64,000 nt of DNA from Callaeas wilsoni. Taxonomy: Eukaryota; Chordata; Aves; Passeriformes; Callaeidae. Every line of letters starts with the position of its first letter. Position 1 is the first letter of the stretch. Location: NCBI GenBank assembly GCA_013398955.1, contig VWPU01010145.1:682001-746000 (forward strand). Direction: 5' to 3'. A program made the position numbers and the translations under genes. The notes under the pieces are model-generated. The model ran no database searches and was not told the origin of the DNA. It saw only the letters and a list, made by a program, of their open reading frames with translations. This document shows positions 22,401 to 31,552 of this stretch, one piece after another.

Positions 22401-23966
22401 TCTTTGCTTCCAGGCAAATTTTAGAAAGTGATACAGAGTTTGTCCTCCAAAACACGAAGGCCTGGTGAGAACAAAATCAAGGACACACAAAACCAGGCAA
22501 GAAAACAAATGATGAACTACAAGGCAGTTTGCTTCAAACCTGAGCCCTCAATGACTACTTGCGTTGCCCAGGTTCTTAAAAGCTTCCTGAGCAATAGAAC
22601 CAACACATGTATCTTTCCTTGTATCACAGAATGGTTTGGGTTGGAATGGGACATTTGAAGATTATGTAGTTCAACTTCCCCTCCCACCATTGCCATGAAC
22701 AGGAACTAGGTCAGGTCTCTCAAAGCTCCATCCAACCTGATCAGCAACATTTCCAGTCATGGGGAATCCACTGCTTCTCTGGGCAGCTTGTTTCAATGTC
22801 TTATCACCCTAATCCTAAAAAATTTCTTCCTCATGCCCAATCTAAACTTACCCTCTTTTGGTTTAAAGCCATTGTCTCTTGTCCTATCACTTCAGGCCTT
22901 GGCAGAAAGTATCCTTCCATCTTTCTTATAAGCCCCCATTCTATATGGAAAGACCATAAGAAGGTTTCCCTAGAGCCCTCTCTCCTCTACATCTTTGCAA
23001 ATCCCCTTGCCCTACTTAACACTAATCTCCAACCTCTTCTCTCTCCCCTTCTTGTCTCTACTCATCCCGTTCCACCAGGTCTCCAGGCTCCCATTTCCCA
23101 AGAGGGCAGCTAAGCACACCAAGCAGTACCATAAGACTGACACCAGGCTGGTGCCTTCAACAGAACAAGGTCATTCATTCATTCATTCAGTCAGTCGACT
23201 CTCTCCTGTGCTCAGACCTCAATTTTTGACTTGTCACTTTCATTTCACTGTGATGTCAACTCTGCTCTTGAAACTGGCTAGAGTGGCAGGACGGCAGAAC
23301 AAGCACATCAGCACTCTCAGGTGAATTTCTGCTCTCCCCAGCAACTCCCCAAAGAAATTAGGATAAAACACACGGAGAACATGAGGGAAGGGGAAAAAAG
23401 AAAAAAAAAAAAAAGACACAAAAACTCGGATGATAGAAGCTGGCACCATCAAGAGCGGTATGAGGGTCGTCCAAACGACCTCCGTGCTTCCCACGAGAGG
23501 AACACCCAAGGACACGCACACGCACGACACGAGAGCAGCCGGGTGGCACTGCCCGCAGCACCGCAGCAGCGGTGGGCACGCCGCGCCCCTCACCTCTCTG
23601 CCGCGGTGCCACAGGCGCTGCTCGGCGGGGGGCAGCCCGGCCTCCGCGTCGATCCGCCTCTTCACGTCCCGCACGGCCGCGGACGGCGGCAGCTCGAAGG
23701 TCCTGCAGCCCAGGCAGTCATGGAGGACGGTCACCCGGGCCAGCCTGCGGCAACACGACAGACAGCAGATGAGAAAGGGCTCCCGGCGCCGCCGGCCGCT
23801 CGCTTCCCCCTCGGGCACCACGGAGGCCCGAGACGGGCGCCGGAGCCGGCAGGGTGCAGGGATAGGCGGGCAGGCGCCTGTTCCGCTCTCAGAGGGGAAG
23901 CGGCGGAGCCGATCCCGCAGCCTCCCCGCCCGGCCCGGCCCGGCCCAGCCCAGCCCGCACTCACAT
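1..23966 (-). CDS. SACS: SACS (sacsin), 5' half of the gene, partial at left edge
   Basis: Sacsin is a very large (about 4,580 residues in human) cytosolic co-chaperone linked to intermediate-filament and mitochondrial organisation; loss in humans causes the ataxia ARSACS. Eight coding exons join in phase to about 2,200 residues. Order seen: ubiquitin-like domain (about 1-80), sacsin repeat 1 with the Hsp90-type ATP-pocket motifs (E110, N114, D117; glycine box G182-G187), and sacsin repeat 2 with the same motifs (E1472, N1476, D1479; G1546-G1551). All junctions are GT/AG and no frameshift or stop was seen in the parts I translated. Join: complement of <1-4444, 8369-8460, 11399-12881, 14159-14305, 15261-15372, 17746-17831, 20804-20891, 23594-23744, plus two bases from exon 1 at 23965-23966. 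Identification rests on recalled similarity to human sacsin over the full length; residue numbers are mine. Confidence 0.97.
4445..8368 (-). other. SACS: SACS intron 8 (3.9 kb)
   Basis: The longest SACS intron in the window, directly upstream of the giant exon. It is strongly AT-rich unique sequence. I recognise no CR1, LTR or other element and no gene. The open frames on either strand here are short and have no family features. Confidence 0.8.
8369..8460 (-). CDS. SACS: SACS exon 8 (92 bp)
   Basis: Small exon completing R690, encoding residues 691-720 and the first base of G721. It reads [17 protein letters not shown] and then [13 protein letters not shown], matching human SLFPSLEGRFILDNLKP and LVAALKEAAQTR. 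The acceptor is GTGTGCTAG|A and the donor is CCGAG|GTAATG. Phase agrees with both neighbours (CCC AG|A TCA upstream, CGA G|GG AGG downstream). Confidence 0.97.
8878..8931. repeat. 18-bp imperfect tandem repeat (three units)
   Basis: Units start at 8878, 8896 and 8914 with AGATCTGTGGATTT, AGATCCGCAGATTT and AGATCTGCAG. It lies within SACS intron 7, and no function is evident. Confidence 0.7.
9715..10197 (+). mobile_element. CR1 LINE 3' end, antisense in SACS intron 7
   Basis: Reads as a typical avian CR1 3' region: GAGTGGGTCCAGCAGAGGGC, GAGGAAAGGCTGAGGGAGCT, GGGGAAGAACTTCTTCACTG, GTGGTCCCTTCCAACTTGAC and the tail ATTCTGTGATTCTG. The reverse-transcriptase frame is broken by indels, so it is a dead copy. 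The open frames at 9667-9954 and 9682-9996 are only remnants or shadows of this element. Confidence 0.95.
11399..12881 (-). CDS. SACS: SACS exon 7: body of sacsin repeat 1
   Basis: A 1,483-base exon completing D196, encoding residues 197-689 and the first two bases of R690. It starts [20 protein letters not shown] and ends [14 protein letters not shown]. Human-like landmarks in order: [108 protein letters not shown]. The acceptor is GTATACAG|AT and the donor is CCCAG|GTATGC. This forms most of the first sacsin repeat after the ATP pocket. The avian stretch around residues 405-420 (LVNSVGG/CTELD region of human versus [15 protein letters not shown] here) is somewhat diverged, but no break is seen. 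Confidence 0.98.
12882..14158 (-). other. SACS: SACS intron 6
   Basis: About 1.3 kb. It contains a short CR1 3' end at 13012-13158 in antisense to the gene. The rest is unique AT-rich sequence. Confidence 0.85.
13012..13158 (+). mobile_element. CR1 LINE 3' fragment
   Basis: Diagnostic blocks TCCCTGGAGGTATTTAAAAG, GGTTGGACTCAATG, TTCTTAAAGGTCTTTTCCAA and a terminal ACTCTATGATTCC show a 5'-truncated CR1 3' end inside SACS intron 6. Confidence 0.85.
14159..14305 (-). CDS. SACS: SACS exon 6: glycine box of sacsin repeat 1
   Basis: A 147-base exon completing G147 and encoding residues 148-195 and the first base of D196. It includes [20 protein letters not shown] and the glycine-rich nucleotide-binding box [14 protein letters not shown] (G182, G185, G187), both almost invariant in sacsin. 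By alignment D162 here should be human D168, a position reported mutated (D168Y) in ARSACS; it is intact. The acceptor is TTATTATAG|GG and the donor is ACAG|GTAATC. Confidence 0.97.
14505..14775 (+). mobile_element. Ancient CR1-like LINE 3' remnant
   Basis: Degraded blocks resemble the 3' part of old amniote CR1 elements: ACAAATTCACATTAGAAG, then a CATCATTGAAATGTTCAA block and a following GAATGTCTTTC block. The 3' tail is lost. It is much older than the copies with intact tails elsewhere in the window. Confidence 0.5.
15000..15230 (+). mobile_element. Truncated ERV-type LTR fragment in a SACS intron
   Basis: Short blocks such as TGGTAGCTGGG, TTTGGATTTGTGCTGG, GAGCAGGGCTTATACAAAGC and AAGGAGCTGAGAGGGGACA occur in the same order in the full LTR at 58606-59207. 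Only the 5' third of the LTR is present. It ends a few tens of bases from the SACS exon 5 donor. Boundaries are approximate and no target-site duplication is visible. Confidence 0.7.
15261..15372 (-). CDS. SACS: SACS exon 5: Hsp90-like N-box of sacsin repeat 1
   Basis: A 112-base exon encoding residues 110-146 and the first base of G147. It opens with [14 protein letters not shown], which has the E..N..D spacing of the GHKL/Hsp90 nucleotide pocket (E110, N114, D117, comparable with ELxxNxxD in Hsp90). It continues with [20 protein letters not shown], close to human. The acceptor is TCTGCCTCAG|GAG and the donor is CAGG|GTAAAT. An ERV-LTR-like fragment in the downstream intron comes to within roughly 30 bases of the donor side. 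Confidence 0.97.
15373..17745 (-). other. SACS: SACS intron 4
   Basis: About 2.4 kb of AT-rich unique sequence with a short GT repeat near 16239-16265. I recognise no transposon and no gene in it. Confidence 0.8.
16239..16265. repeat. GT-rich simple repeat
   Basis: Interrupted GT dinucleotides (GTGTGTGTGTTTATGTGGGT and a few more) in SACS intron 4. Confidence 0.7.
17746..17831 (-). CDS. SACS: SACS exon 4: start of sacsin repeat 1
   Basis: An 86-base exon completing G81 and encoding residues 82-109, [20 protein letters not shown] and then PEGGQILK, nearly identical to human. The acceptor is TTTTTAG|GT and the donor is CTTAAG|GTAGAC (phase 0). This is the helix that precedes the Hsp90-like ATP-binding motif of the first sacsin repeat. 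Confidence 0.96.
17832..20803 (-). other. SACS: SACS intron 3
   Basis: About 3 kb between donor GTATGG and acceptor TTTTTAG. It holds a CR1 3' fragment at about 19270-19452 in antisense to SACS. The rest is unique AT-rich sequence with several short A tracts, and I saw no other gene or structured repeat in it. Confidence 0.85.
19270..19452 (+). mobile_element. CR1 LINE 3' fragment
   Basis: Degraded CR1 3' end in SACS intron 3: CAGTCTCCATCCTCTTTCCA, GGTCTGACCTCAGAGCTGGC, TGTCCCTTCCAACATGAATT and ATTCTGTGATCATATGA. It shares the TGACCTCAGAGCTG variant with the copy at 59235-59417, suggesting the same CR1 subfamily. Confidence 0.8.
20804..20891 (-). CDS. SACS: SACS exon 3: end of the ubiquitin-like domain
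   Basis: An 88-base exon encoding residues 52-80 and the first base of G81. It reads [10 protein letters not shown] at the start and [11 protein letters not shown] at the end, matching human LSDWIKIGDL and LQSKGLKGGG. The acceptor is TTCCTTCAG|TTG and the donor is GGAG|GTATGG. It closes the UBL domain and leads through a glycine-rich linker to sacsin repeat 1. The middle (QKSQNQVF) differs noticeably from human, as expected for a less constrained strand. Confidence 0.95.
21300..21400 (-). mobile_element. Weak CR1 remnant
   Basis: The string AAGGTTGAAGGGACTGCTGA followed by GTCACCTAATCCAGCCTCCA resembles the reverse complement of a CR1 3' end. It is short, diverged and lacks a tail. Confidence 0.45.
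22622..23005 (-). mobile_element. CR1 LINE 3' end, same orientation as SACS
   Basis: Reverse-complement CR1: ATCACAGAATGGTTTGGGTT at the left (the 3' tail), then CTCAAAGCTCCATCCAACCT, CACTGCTTCTCTGGGCAGCT and TCTTGTCCTATCACTTCAGG. The copy is 5'-truncated around 23,000. It sits in SACS intron 2. Confidence 0.92.
23174..23196. repeat. CATT/CAGT short tandem repeat
   Basis: Four CATT units followed by two CAGT units in SACS intron 2, close upstream of the CpG island. Simple-sequence repeat only. Confidence 0.75.
23594..23744 (-). CDS. SACS: SACS exon 2: ubiquitin-like domain, first part
   Basis: The 151-base exon encodes the third base of the start Met codon and residues 2-51. It carries the sacsin UBL core: [12 protein letters not shown], then [13 protein letters not shown], then [10 protein letters not shown]. 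These align with human sacsin VTVL..CVGCRT, VRDVKERI and EQRLWRGGRE. The acceptor is CCGCAG and the donor is GAG|GTGAGG. In human sacsin this domain binds the proteasome. Human sacsin starts about six residues earlier, so the avian N-terminus predicted here is shorter. Codon use is very GC-rich, unlike the later exons, because the exon lies in the CpG island. Confidence 0.93.
23745..23964 (-). other. SACS: SACS intron 1 (220 bp, GC-rich)
   Basis: Short intron within the CpG island, from donor GTGAGT (23964 downward) to acceptor CCGCAG ending at 23745. It depends on the exon 1 prediction. Long open frames cross it on both strands, but only because the region is GC-rich and poor in stop codons. 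Confidence 0.55.
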
Positions 23967-24070
23967 CCCGCCGCCGCCGCACACAAAGAACCGCTACTCG
24001 CCCCGCCGCCGGCGCTCCCCGCACGGGGAAGGGGTGGGGCGGCGCCGCCCGGAGGTCCGCGCCGCGGAGG
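23965..24070 (-). other. SACS: Predicted SACS exon 1 (5' UTR plus first two bases of the start codon)
   Basis: On the minus strand the sequence GGCGGGAT is followed at 23964 by a strong donor, GTGAGT. Exon 2 begins with a G that is the third base of its codon, so splicing these gives AT|G then CTG GCC CGG GTG, reading [10 protein letters not shown]. Exons 2 to 4 contain no in-frame ATG, so a start must come from upstream. The same frame in exon 1 has a TAG stop at 23996-23994. The base at -3 is G, which suits a start site. The upstream boundary given here is a guess. A different, more distal first exon cannot be excluded. Confidence 0.6.
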
Positions 24071-24290
24071 AGGCGGAGGAGGAGGCGGGAGCGGCTGGAA
24101 GTGCCGCCCCAAGAGCGGCGGCCGTGGATGCGGAGGTGCAGCGGGGCCCGTGGGGCTGTTCCTCAGCCTCGGCGCACGCAGGCGTTTCCCGGCTCCCCGC
24201 CGCCCCCAGGGCCCTCGGGACAGAGCCCGGTCGCCTGGGGCGAGGCAGAGGCTGCAGCTTCGCATATACGGCGTGAGCCGTGACTGAGGG
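23965..24290 (-). promoter_or_regulatory. SACS: SACS CpG-island promoter
   Basis: A sharply GC- and CpG-rich block (roughly 23,560-24,280) sits over the 5' end of SACS, in otherwise AT-rich DNA. A GC box (GGGGCGG, 24036-24042 as read on the plus strand) lies just upstream of the predicted first exon, and no TATA box is evident. This is the usual layout of a broadly expressed vertebrate gene. The transcription start cannot be fixed from sequence. Such islands are often bidirectional, so an antisense transcript toward the right is possible but not shown. Confidence 0.75.
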
Positions 24291-24599
24291 CGAGATCTAG
24301 AGGTGGTACCGCAGGCACATCCCTCCTTCAGCAGGGAAGCATGCTGGTGTTTCACGAAATTCACAGCATTCAGGCACCACCGTATGGAGCACAAAAAGTT
24401 ACAGCTGATAAACTTCATTTTTTCTCAAGGATGCGAAACACAGAAGGAAACATACCTTTTCTGCTCCCTGTCGGAGGGCCTGTCATAGGTCATACACCCT
24501 GCCCTGTCTCACACGGTGTACGTTAAGTCTTCATACCATTCAAGACTTAAGGAAAGTGCTCTCGCTCCTGAAAAGTGAGCCTTAGTCTGCCTGTGATCC

Positions 24600-25220
24600 C
24601 AATGAGTTGAGAAGGCACTTTGGGAAACTTAGGGAGGGACCAGCAAAAAGGCTACTGCTCATCGTGTACAAAGTTCTGTGCCTGCGGCCATGGGCTGTGC
24701 ATCAGCGAGGGGCTGAACAGCAGCCCTGCTCCAAAGGCGCTGGGGGATGCTGGGCTTTCCAGGCCAACGAAAGTGAGTCTCTGCTCAGTGCTGATGAAGC
24801 TGGGTCTAGGATACTGTGACCAGAACATAGTGGTGTTTTGGGCTTGCTTCGTTCCCAGGCAGAGGATTACTGACACGGTCAGTGGCCCAAACCGTGTGAC
24901 CTACAAGGAATATATGAGGGGAGTTGGGCTGCTTAGTCTGAGGATGAGGACACTATAGGGCGCAGTATGGCAACATCCCTCACCTGAAGGGCAGTTTCAA
25001 AGGCCATGGACCTGAGCTCTTCTTAGTAGTGCAAGACTAACAAGGGACAATGGCAACAAAGTGTAGCTTGGGAGATCCACGTGAAACAGCAGGAAAAATC
25101 CTGTCACTAGGAGAGGAGTTGTCTAGAGGTACATGACTGACCTGAACCAATACTGATCCTCCTGCTTTGAGCAAAAATACGGACTACAGACCTCCAGCCA
25201 ACAGTTCCACTTCATTCCAA
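24600..25220 (+). mobile_element. Old CR1 LINE fragment upstream of SACS
   Basis: Diverged CR1 3' region in plus orientation: GGGAGGGACCAGCAAAAAGG, GGGGAGTTGGGCTGCTTAGT (compare the GAGCTGGGCTTGTTCAGCCT block of CR1) and ACAGACCTCCAGCCAACAGT near its end. The terminal octamer tail is lost. It begins about 300 bases beyond the SACS CpG island. Boundaries are approximate. Confidence 0.6.
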
Positions 25221-28200
25221 CAGGTCCTCAGTTCCAATCCCTGACTAAACTAAAGACATTTAAGACCTTACTTGGCAACAGGGAGCTAAAACTGATGCTT
25301 GACAGCCAAAGGCAACAGACTTTCTGTGGAAGAGGAAAAAGACACAATGAACCTTCGCAGAGAGTGTATCAAGCTAAGAAAAAAAATAAGCCCACTAAAA
25401 TTGATAGAAGGCTAAAAAAACCACAAAGATCAGGTGGATCAGGATCCAACATGGTATCTAAGTAGGTAGAGTTTTGCCAGTGCTACAACAACTGATTTCA
25501 TTCATCAGCAATATTTTTATGTTGAATTCTACAGGATTATAAGAAAATGTTGAAAATACTGTGGGTCTGATCACGCTTTCACAAGAAATAATACAAAATC
25601 TATTTTAACATAAAAAAGATGTTTCTCTTTGCTTTAGTTTAGGACTTTGTTAATTTTTTTAATCGTTTCATCTTTTTAACTTTCCTTTTTGTTACATCCC
25701 CTTCAGACTTTGTCATCACAGAATTTTTCCTACTATGTCCAAAAGAATGAGAAGGCTGCTTTCTAATCTCTTAAATCTTTTTATGTCTTAATATGTGCAG
25801 AAGGGTATGTCATGAGGGACACAAATGTGGATGACTGGGCAAAATGGAAGGAGTTGAAATCCAATGCAGTTCCATCCATATTAGCTACTAAAATAGTCTC
25901 CAGACCGGTTGTGAATCACCAAGCCACACGGGCAAAATCTAATTCTTCTCTGCCTGGGATCACGGGAGTGATTTAGCATCTTATGAAGCATGCACAGTTG
26001 TTTGAATAGGACCCTGGAGAGGAACAAAGCTATAAGTTCAAGTAACAGCCACCTCTCCATGTGAAGCTTTTCAAATGGTGGGACACATTCAGGGCCGTGG
26101 ACCATCCCGCTATCAGTGCCAGGCTGAAGTTCCCCAACCTATGCCACATCACGTGACAAGACAATTCTCACAAATTATGTCCTGTCATGATTTAACATTA
26201 ATATTGGAGGAAAAGAAACTTTATGTACCACAGATTCTGTCTAGTATGTGACCTCTTTAGTAGAAGGGAAGAGTTGGGAAGAACTGGTAATACAGAACTG
26301 GAACCTTTCAAGCTTCTGGACAAATGAGTTGGACTCTGGAGCTATTAGAAATTAGCCATGTCTGTTCTCCTCACGAATCTGATCCCCTTATTTCTTGATA
26401 TCTACATAAAAATATCCTAGAAATTGATGATACAGAAATTACACTGACTGACTGGAAAAAAAAAAGAGTACATGTTCCAGCTTGCAGATTTTTTGCAACA
26501 ACAACAAAAATAAATTTTAAAATCTCACTTATCCATTTGAAAACAGAACTTGGAAGCTGGGTAATCCTGGTAAAGTTCAAGGTACCATGTACAAATTTGT
26601 TATGCAGAACTACTAAAAATAATTTTACATGACAGTGTTAAAAAAATTCATTTGACCTTACCAGCTAGTAATTTTTAAACTACACATGTTAGTTTAAAAA
26701 AAAAAATACTTTTATATATGAGTTAGGTCTGATTTGAGATTTTTTTTAATATTATATAGAGAAGTTCCTATGCTAAAAATTTTATAACCACTTTTCCAAG
26801 CAGAACAGCATTTATATTTAAAAATACATATGGAAAATTCTCCTGTGGCTGTAAATAAATTCTGTTTGATTCAGGATGAAGTCATATAACCCATATAAGA
26901 AGAGACATGCAATAAAAAAAATTAACAGTCTCTGCAACATTAAATTATTTTTATAAAATGAAAGCTATTTTCATAGTAACATTTCCTTGAAGACAGAAAA
27001 TTCTGCATTGCAGAATCACCTCATATTTCCAATTTTGAAAATAAGACTGCAATAGCAGAAAAAAGATGGATGCAAGTCCCTTCCATCCTGTCAGTGTGAT
27101 TACAAGAATGGAATGGAGTCTACAAAAGGGGTGTACGGTGTGATAAGAAACAGACATGTCTAGGTCACTCCTGCCAGAGGAAAACCGCTGCAGCACTGTG
27201 GCTACCAGCACAGCAAGTAACATTCTGCAGTGCTGGCAGGCAAGGAGCAGTGACTCAACAACTTCATCTGGGTTTGAGACAGTGCACACCAAACTTAAAG
27301 CAAAACTTTCTATGACACAGCAAGCACTTACCTTTATTCTTAAATCAACTCCCTGAGTGTTACCAACAGATGTTTTAAACATTGCAGCGTATGTATTTCC
27401 CAGCAGAGATTACAGACTGCATTGGTCTAGAGTCACTGCCAGGAGCTTGTTTTACCCTTGCTTACTAATGCCTTTTCAAGAAGTTTGAAAATAAGCCTAC
27501 CATTTGTTGATGACACATGTGCTAGTCATTGGCAAGCCACGCCTTACTGCACAGTTTCTGTTTCATTTGAATAGCTCCACTAACAGAAAACATCTATTTT
27601 TTTTCTAGCTAGAATTCTGTCTAGTACAAATGGCCAAAAAACCCCCCAGCCTCTGGCATGTGAAGTGTTTGATTCAAGTGTTTGTCTAGTCTTTTCCTCA
27701 GATCTATTACACAAATTGGGTATTTTGAAACTATTTATTTTAGATTGGTGCAGTGAGTTTAAATAAATACTCTTATTTTGCACCCCTCATGTGAGACCAT
27801 TATTAGCAGTTTCAAAGCAAAATATCTGTATGATTATAGCTTAGTCAAACATTGAAGAACTGAAGTATTATCTTATTCCTTTTTCAAGCTGACACGTTTC
27901 TGAATGTCAAATATCAACACAACAGGATACTTTTGAATAGTACTAAAAACAAGCAAAACCTGTAAGGGCACAGAGACCAGGAACAGACATTTATTTTCAT
28001 CTAATGATTTTGATCTCTCTGTGATTTGCTTTAGTGTTCACGTGAGTTCCTTGATGGTACTAAGCAAATCTAATGGAAATTACGCAAAAGACCTATAAAA
28101 GTTCAGTTTACTATTTGCAAACAAAGAGCAAAGCAAGTAGGCAAAAATAAATTACAAGATTTCAAAATCTCAAATGCTGAAGTAAAATTTCCTCTTTGAT

Positions 28201-30950
28201 CCACCTTTAAGAAAACAGTACTTTAAGCTAAGTCCTTGAAGAGTAGACTCAACTATAGCGTAGTAACCATTACTCCACAAATTTGAATTGCTAAGAATCA
28301 CAGAGTTTTCTATTCCAGATGGTACAAATAACAAAATACCAGTACAAAATGTTTGACATTTCAAATTATGCAAAAGATTAAACCAAATGATAAAAATAAA
28401 CTCCTTGATTGCTCTTTAGGGATTGCAATAGGAGGGACTACAGTGTTGCAAGAACTGCTGTTGGCATACATTTTTTAATAAGCAATATGTTAAATTACTG
28501 GTGGTATTTTCTTTTGGCCTTTGGTGCCAATAAAAGGGCCAGATTTAGAACATCCACTTTAACCTTGAAACATCAAAAGAGCAGAGCCTAAATTTGCAAA
28601 TTGATTTCAGAGCCAAAGGTAGGCTTCTAAACACCTTCATGAAACCAGGCCTAGGTTTTTTGCCTCTGTTTAGGACACAGAGTCATCAGGTTATCAAAGT
28701 TAGGGTTTTTCCATACTACCTTAAGACATTTTTCTTATTTTAATTTCAGAATTAATGAAGCGACTATCTTTCCACTGAGGAAAATCAACTCAATAACTAA
28801 AAGGCCCCAGATTACACATGCATTAAACATTTTAAGAAGTCTTTACAGATCCCTATTTTTTCTGAATACTGCATCTAACCATGCTCTGAAGTCTCATAAC
28901 ATTTTCTAGGCACCAGTAAACAGAGTCCTTTGTATTTAGAGAAAATTAGAATATAGAATAGAACAAAATACAAGACAAGTAGTTTTCCTAAATTGTGAAA
29001 AAACACAACTTCAAGCACTTCTGCAAGAGCTTCTTCATTAGATAGTGGATGATATCCAGCAATATCCATCCAGATAATCCTAGCTCTTTTCCACCTTGTA
29101 TCAGTTCTGTCTCACTCATAACACAGTTCCATACAGAAACACAAGTTACAATTTATCCTTCAGAAAACAGGACAGGTGACACAGAAGAAGAAACATGAGT
29201 CACTTGTAAGGCCTAGTGAGAGGAAGGGAGGAAAAGGGGAAGAAAGCATGCAGGTCATCCTCTTCTGGGTAAACACAGAGAAGTGAAAAAAACCTCGGAG
29301 ATGCCCAGATAAAATACAAGAAAAAGAGAGAGATTCAAACTCTCAAATTTTCTATCCCACAGCCACCTGACAAAGGAAATATATAACTTCCATGAATTTT
29401 CACAGAATTACCCAGAGAGCCAATGGAACAGGCCCTGAAAGAGTTGTTAGCTGTTGCTGATGAAAACTGTCTAACACAATGCAAAGCCCACCTTCTTAAC
29501 ACACAGGAAAAAGCAAAGGCTGTACATTAAAGAATTGCACTTCAAGGGGGATTCTGCAGATTGCAAGGCTGAGGGTGGAAGCTGTCCTCTTCCTGCAGGC
29601 CCACTGACAGCAAATAAGAACACTTCTGATTACAACTTAACATTTTGTAACTTACAACAAATAAACACTTATCTCATAAAATTTGCTTAGACACTGTTCA
29701 CACACAGATCTTGCTTTGCATTTTAGCTGTTGGCAAGATTATACATTCATCCCGGTAAAACAATATGTTGAATTCAGAGTTAGACAAGCACAGGAAGGAA
29801 ACTTTCTCTTTCACTTCTTTTCAAAAAAATGCTATAGTGAATGGAGACTGTAAATTGAAAGTTAGACTATGAACCCTTTAAGCACAGGAGTTTTTTCAAG
29901 CAGTTCTTATTAACTTCATGGAGAAAATTCATAAGTAAATGCAGCAGAACCTGGCACCTATGTATTATTTTGCAACTTAAGAAATTAATTTCACCTTTAA
30001 AAATAGCAATTTTGTACAAATACTAGGCAAGTTTCAGACCTCTTTAAATTACTGGCCATGGATGTGTGAGCAAGAATATGCCAGCCTAACAGTAAATTCC
30101 TTCAGGAGGTTTTTTTGATTTGTTTTCTTTTTCTTTACCTGTTCTTATCCTCGATCTCCATTGTCTCTTTTTCTTTGATATCTTCTTGATAGGAACATGA
30201 AGCAGATATTGGATTTATAAATTAGAAAGTTATTTTTTAATCCTTTTTGAGTATCGTCTCTTCAGTGGACACCAGAAAGCCCAAGCATATGAAAGTCAAC
30301 TCAGTATTCACTCCATCCCTTATCTACCTAAGATGTCTCTGTGCCTCACCATCTGCTACTTGTCCGGTTTTCTTTTAAAGCCACTTGCTTAATTGCTCAC
30401 TGAAGTTCATTTTCTTATAAGCAGGAACAGATGTGACAGGACAGATCTTAGAAAGCAAGGAGGTCTTGTTCAGTTTCTTTAAGTGAATTCAGGCTATATT
30501 CTTGTGCAATTGTTTTACATTTATCTTCTAGAAAAGGAGTGGAATTCTGGAAGCTGCTGTTTCTGCTTTGTCTTCTTTTTTTTCTGGAAGCAGGCACAGT
30601 TGGAAGAGTATTAGTGAGGCCCAAAATCTAACATGTCTTCTCTGTCACACCTGCTAGAAGCTACTTCTTAACATCAGCTCAGGAATTCTGGAAGAAGAGA
30701 CACAAGGGAAAAGGGGACGGCCATTAATACAAAACAGAGCTGAACAGAAGGGTATGAAAAAGCCATTTCCTTTGAGGGCATAGTTGCAGTTACCAGTATT
30801 GAGTGAGTCATGATGCTAATTATAAACTGCCTTGTGCATTGCTTGTAGGCACACGGAGGGAGAGCTGACGCAGAGCAGAGAGGTTTCCTGCTTCTCCTCG
30901 GGTTTAATACCATACAGTCACTATAGCTGTAAGTATGCTGACTGAGTGGA
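25221..30950. other. Intergenic, no gene recognised
   Basis: AT-rich unique sequence with several A or T runs. Two open frames were inspected. One at 25881-26105 shows no family features. The other at 26951-27382 (minus strand) overlaps a good splice-donor match but also has no recognised domain. No CR1 or LTR was recognised. Confidence 0.6.
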
Positions 30951-31552
30951 TGTCATGGTTTAATGCCAGCTGGCAACTAAGAACCCGGCACCTGCTCACT
31001 CGCTCCCTCCCAGTGGGATGGGGAGCAGAACCAGGGAAAAAGGTAAAATCTGTGGGTTCAGATAGGAACAGTTTAATAATTGAAATTATTATTATTATTA
31101 TTATTACTATTAATAAGAATGAAATAATGGTAATGCAAAGAAATACAACAAAAAGACAGAAATAAAACCCAAGAAAGAAAAATGATGCACAAAACAATTT
31201 CTTACCACTCACTGACCAAGGCCCAGCCTATCCCTGAGCAGCAATCTATCCCTCATGGCCAATACCTCCCAATTTATATAGTCAACCTGATGTTCTATGG
31301 TCTGGAACATCCCTTCAACCACTTGGGCTCAGCTGACTCTGACTCCTGACTCTGTTCTCTCCCAGTTTCTTGTGCACCTCCTTGCTGTCAAAGCAAACAA
31401 AACTGAAAATCCTGGATTTAGAGTAAGCACTACTAAGCAACAACTACAACATCAGTCAGTTATCAACATTCTTCTCATACTGAATGCAAAACCACAGTGC
31501 TGTACCAGCTACTAGGGAGAAAATTAACTCTATCTCAGACTAAATCGGTACA
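30951..31552 (-). mobile_element. Solo LTR of an avian endogenous retrovirus (ERVL/ERVK-like)
   Basis: Element of about 600 bases with TGT...ACA-type termini: TGTCATGGTTTAATGCCAGC at the left and AAAATTAACTCTATCTCAGA near the right. In reverse complement this is the avian LTR that starts with a GATAGAGTTAATTTTCTYCC block and ends in GGGTTAAACCACGACA-like sequence. No internal gag, pol or env sequence flanks it, so it is a solo LTR. It contains an ATT microsatellite (about 31084-31112). I see no clear target-site duplication. The class is from memory. Confidence 0.85.
31084..31112. repeat. ATT trinucleotide repeat within LTR
   Basis: Run of ATTATTATT inside the solo LTR. The LTR at 43816-44384 has a related AAC/AAT-rich tract at the equivalent place, so the tract is probably part of the LTR family. 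Confidence 0.8.

Larger units (their letters stand above)
20892..23593 (-). other. SACS: SACS intron 2
   Basis: About 2.7 kb from donor GTGAGG to acceptor TTCCTTCAG. It contains an antiparallel CR1 fragment at 22622-23005, a weak CR1 remnant near 21300-21400, a short CATT/CAGT repeat near 23174-23196, and a purine-rich A tract near 23390-23415. The remainder is AT-rich unique sequence with no sign of a gene. Confidence 0.85.

Noticed and set aside
23240..24418. Long minus-strand frame (392 codons) and overlapping plus-strand frames (up to 320 codons) across the CpG island
   Set aside because: They arise from GC-rich, stop-poor DNA. Only the 23594-23744 part is real coding sequence (SACS exon 2), with clear splice sites on both sides. 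The rest is proline, arginine and glycine low-complexity with no family match.
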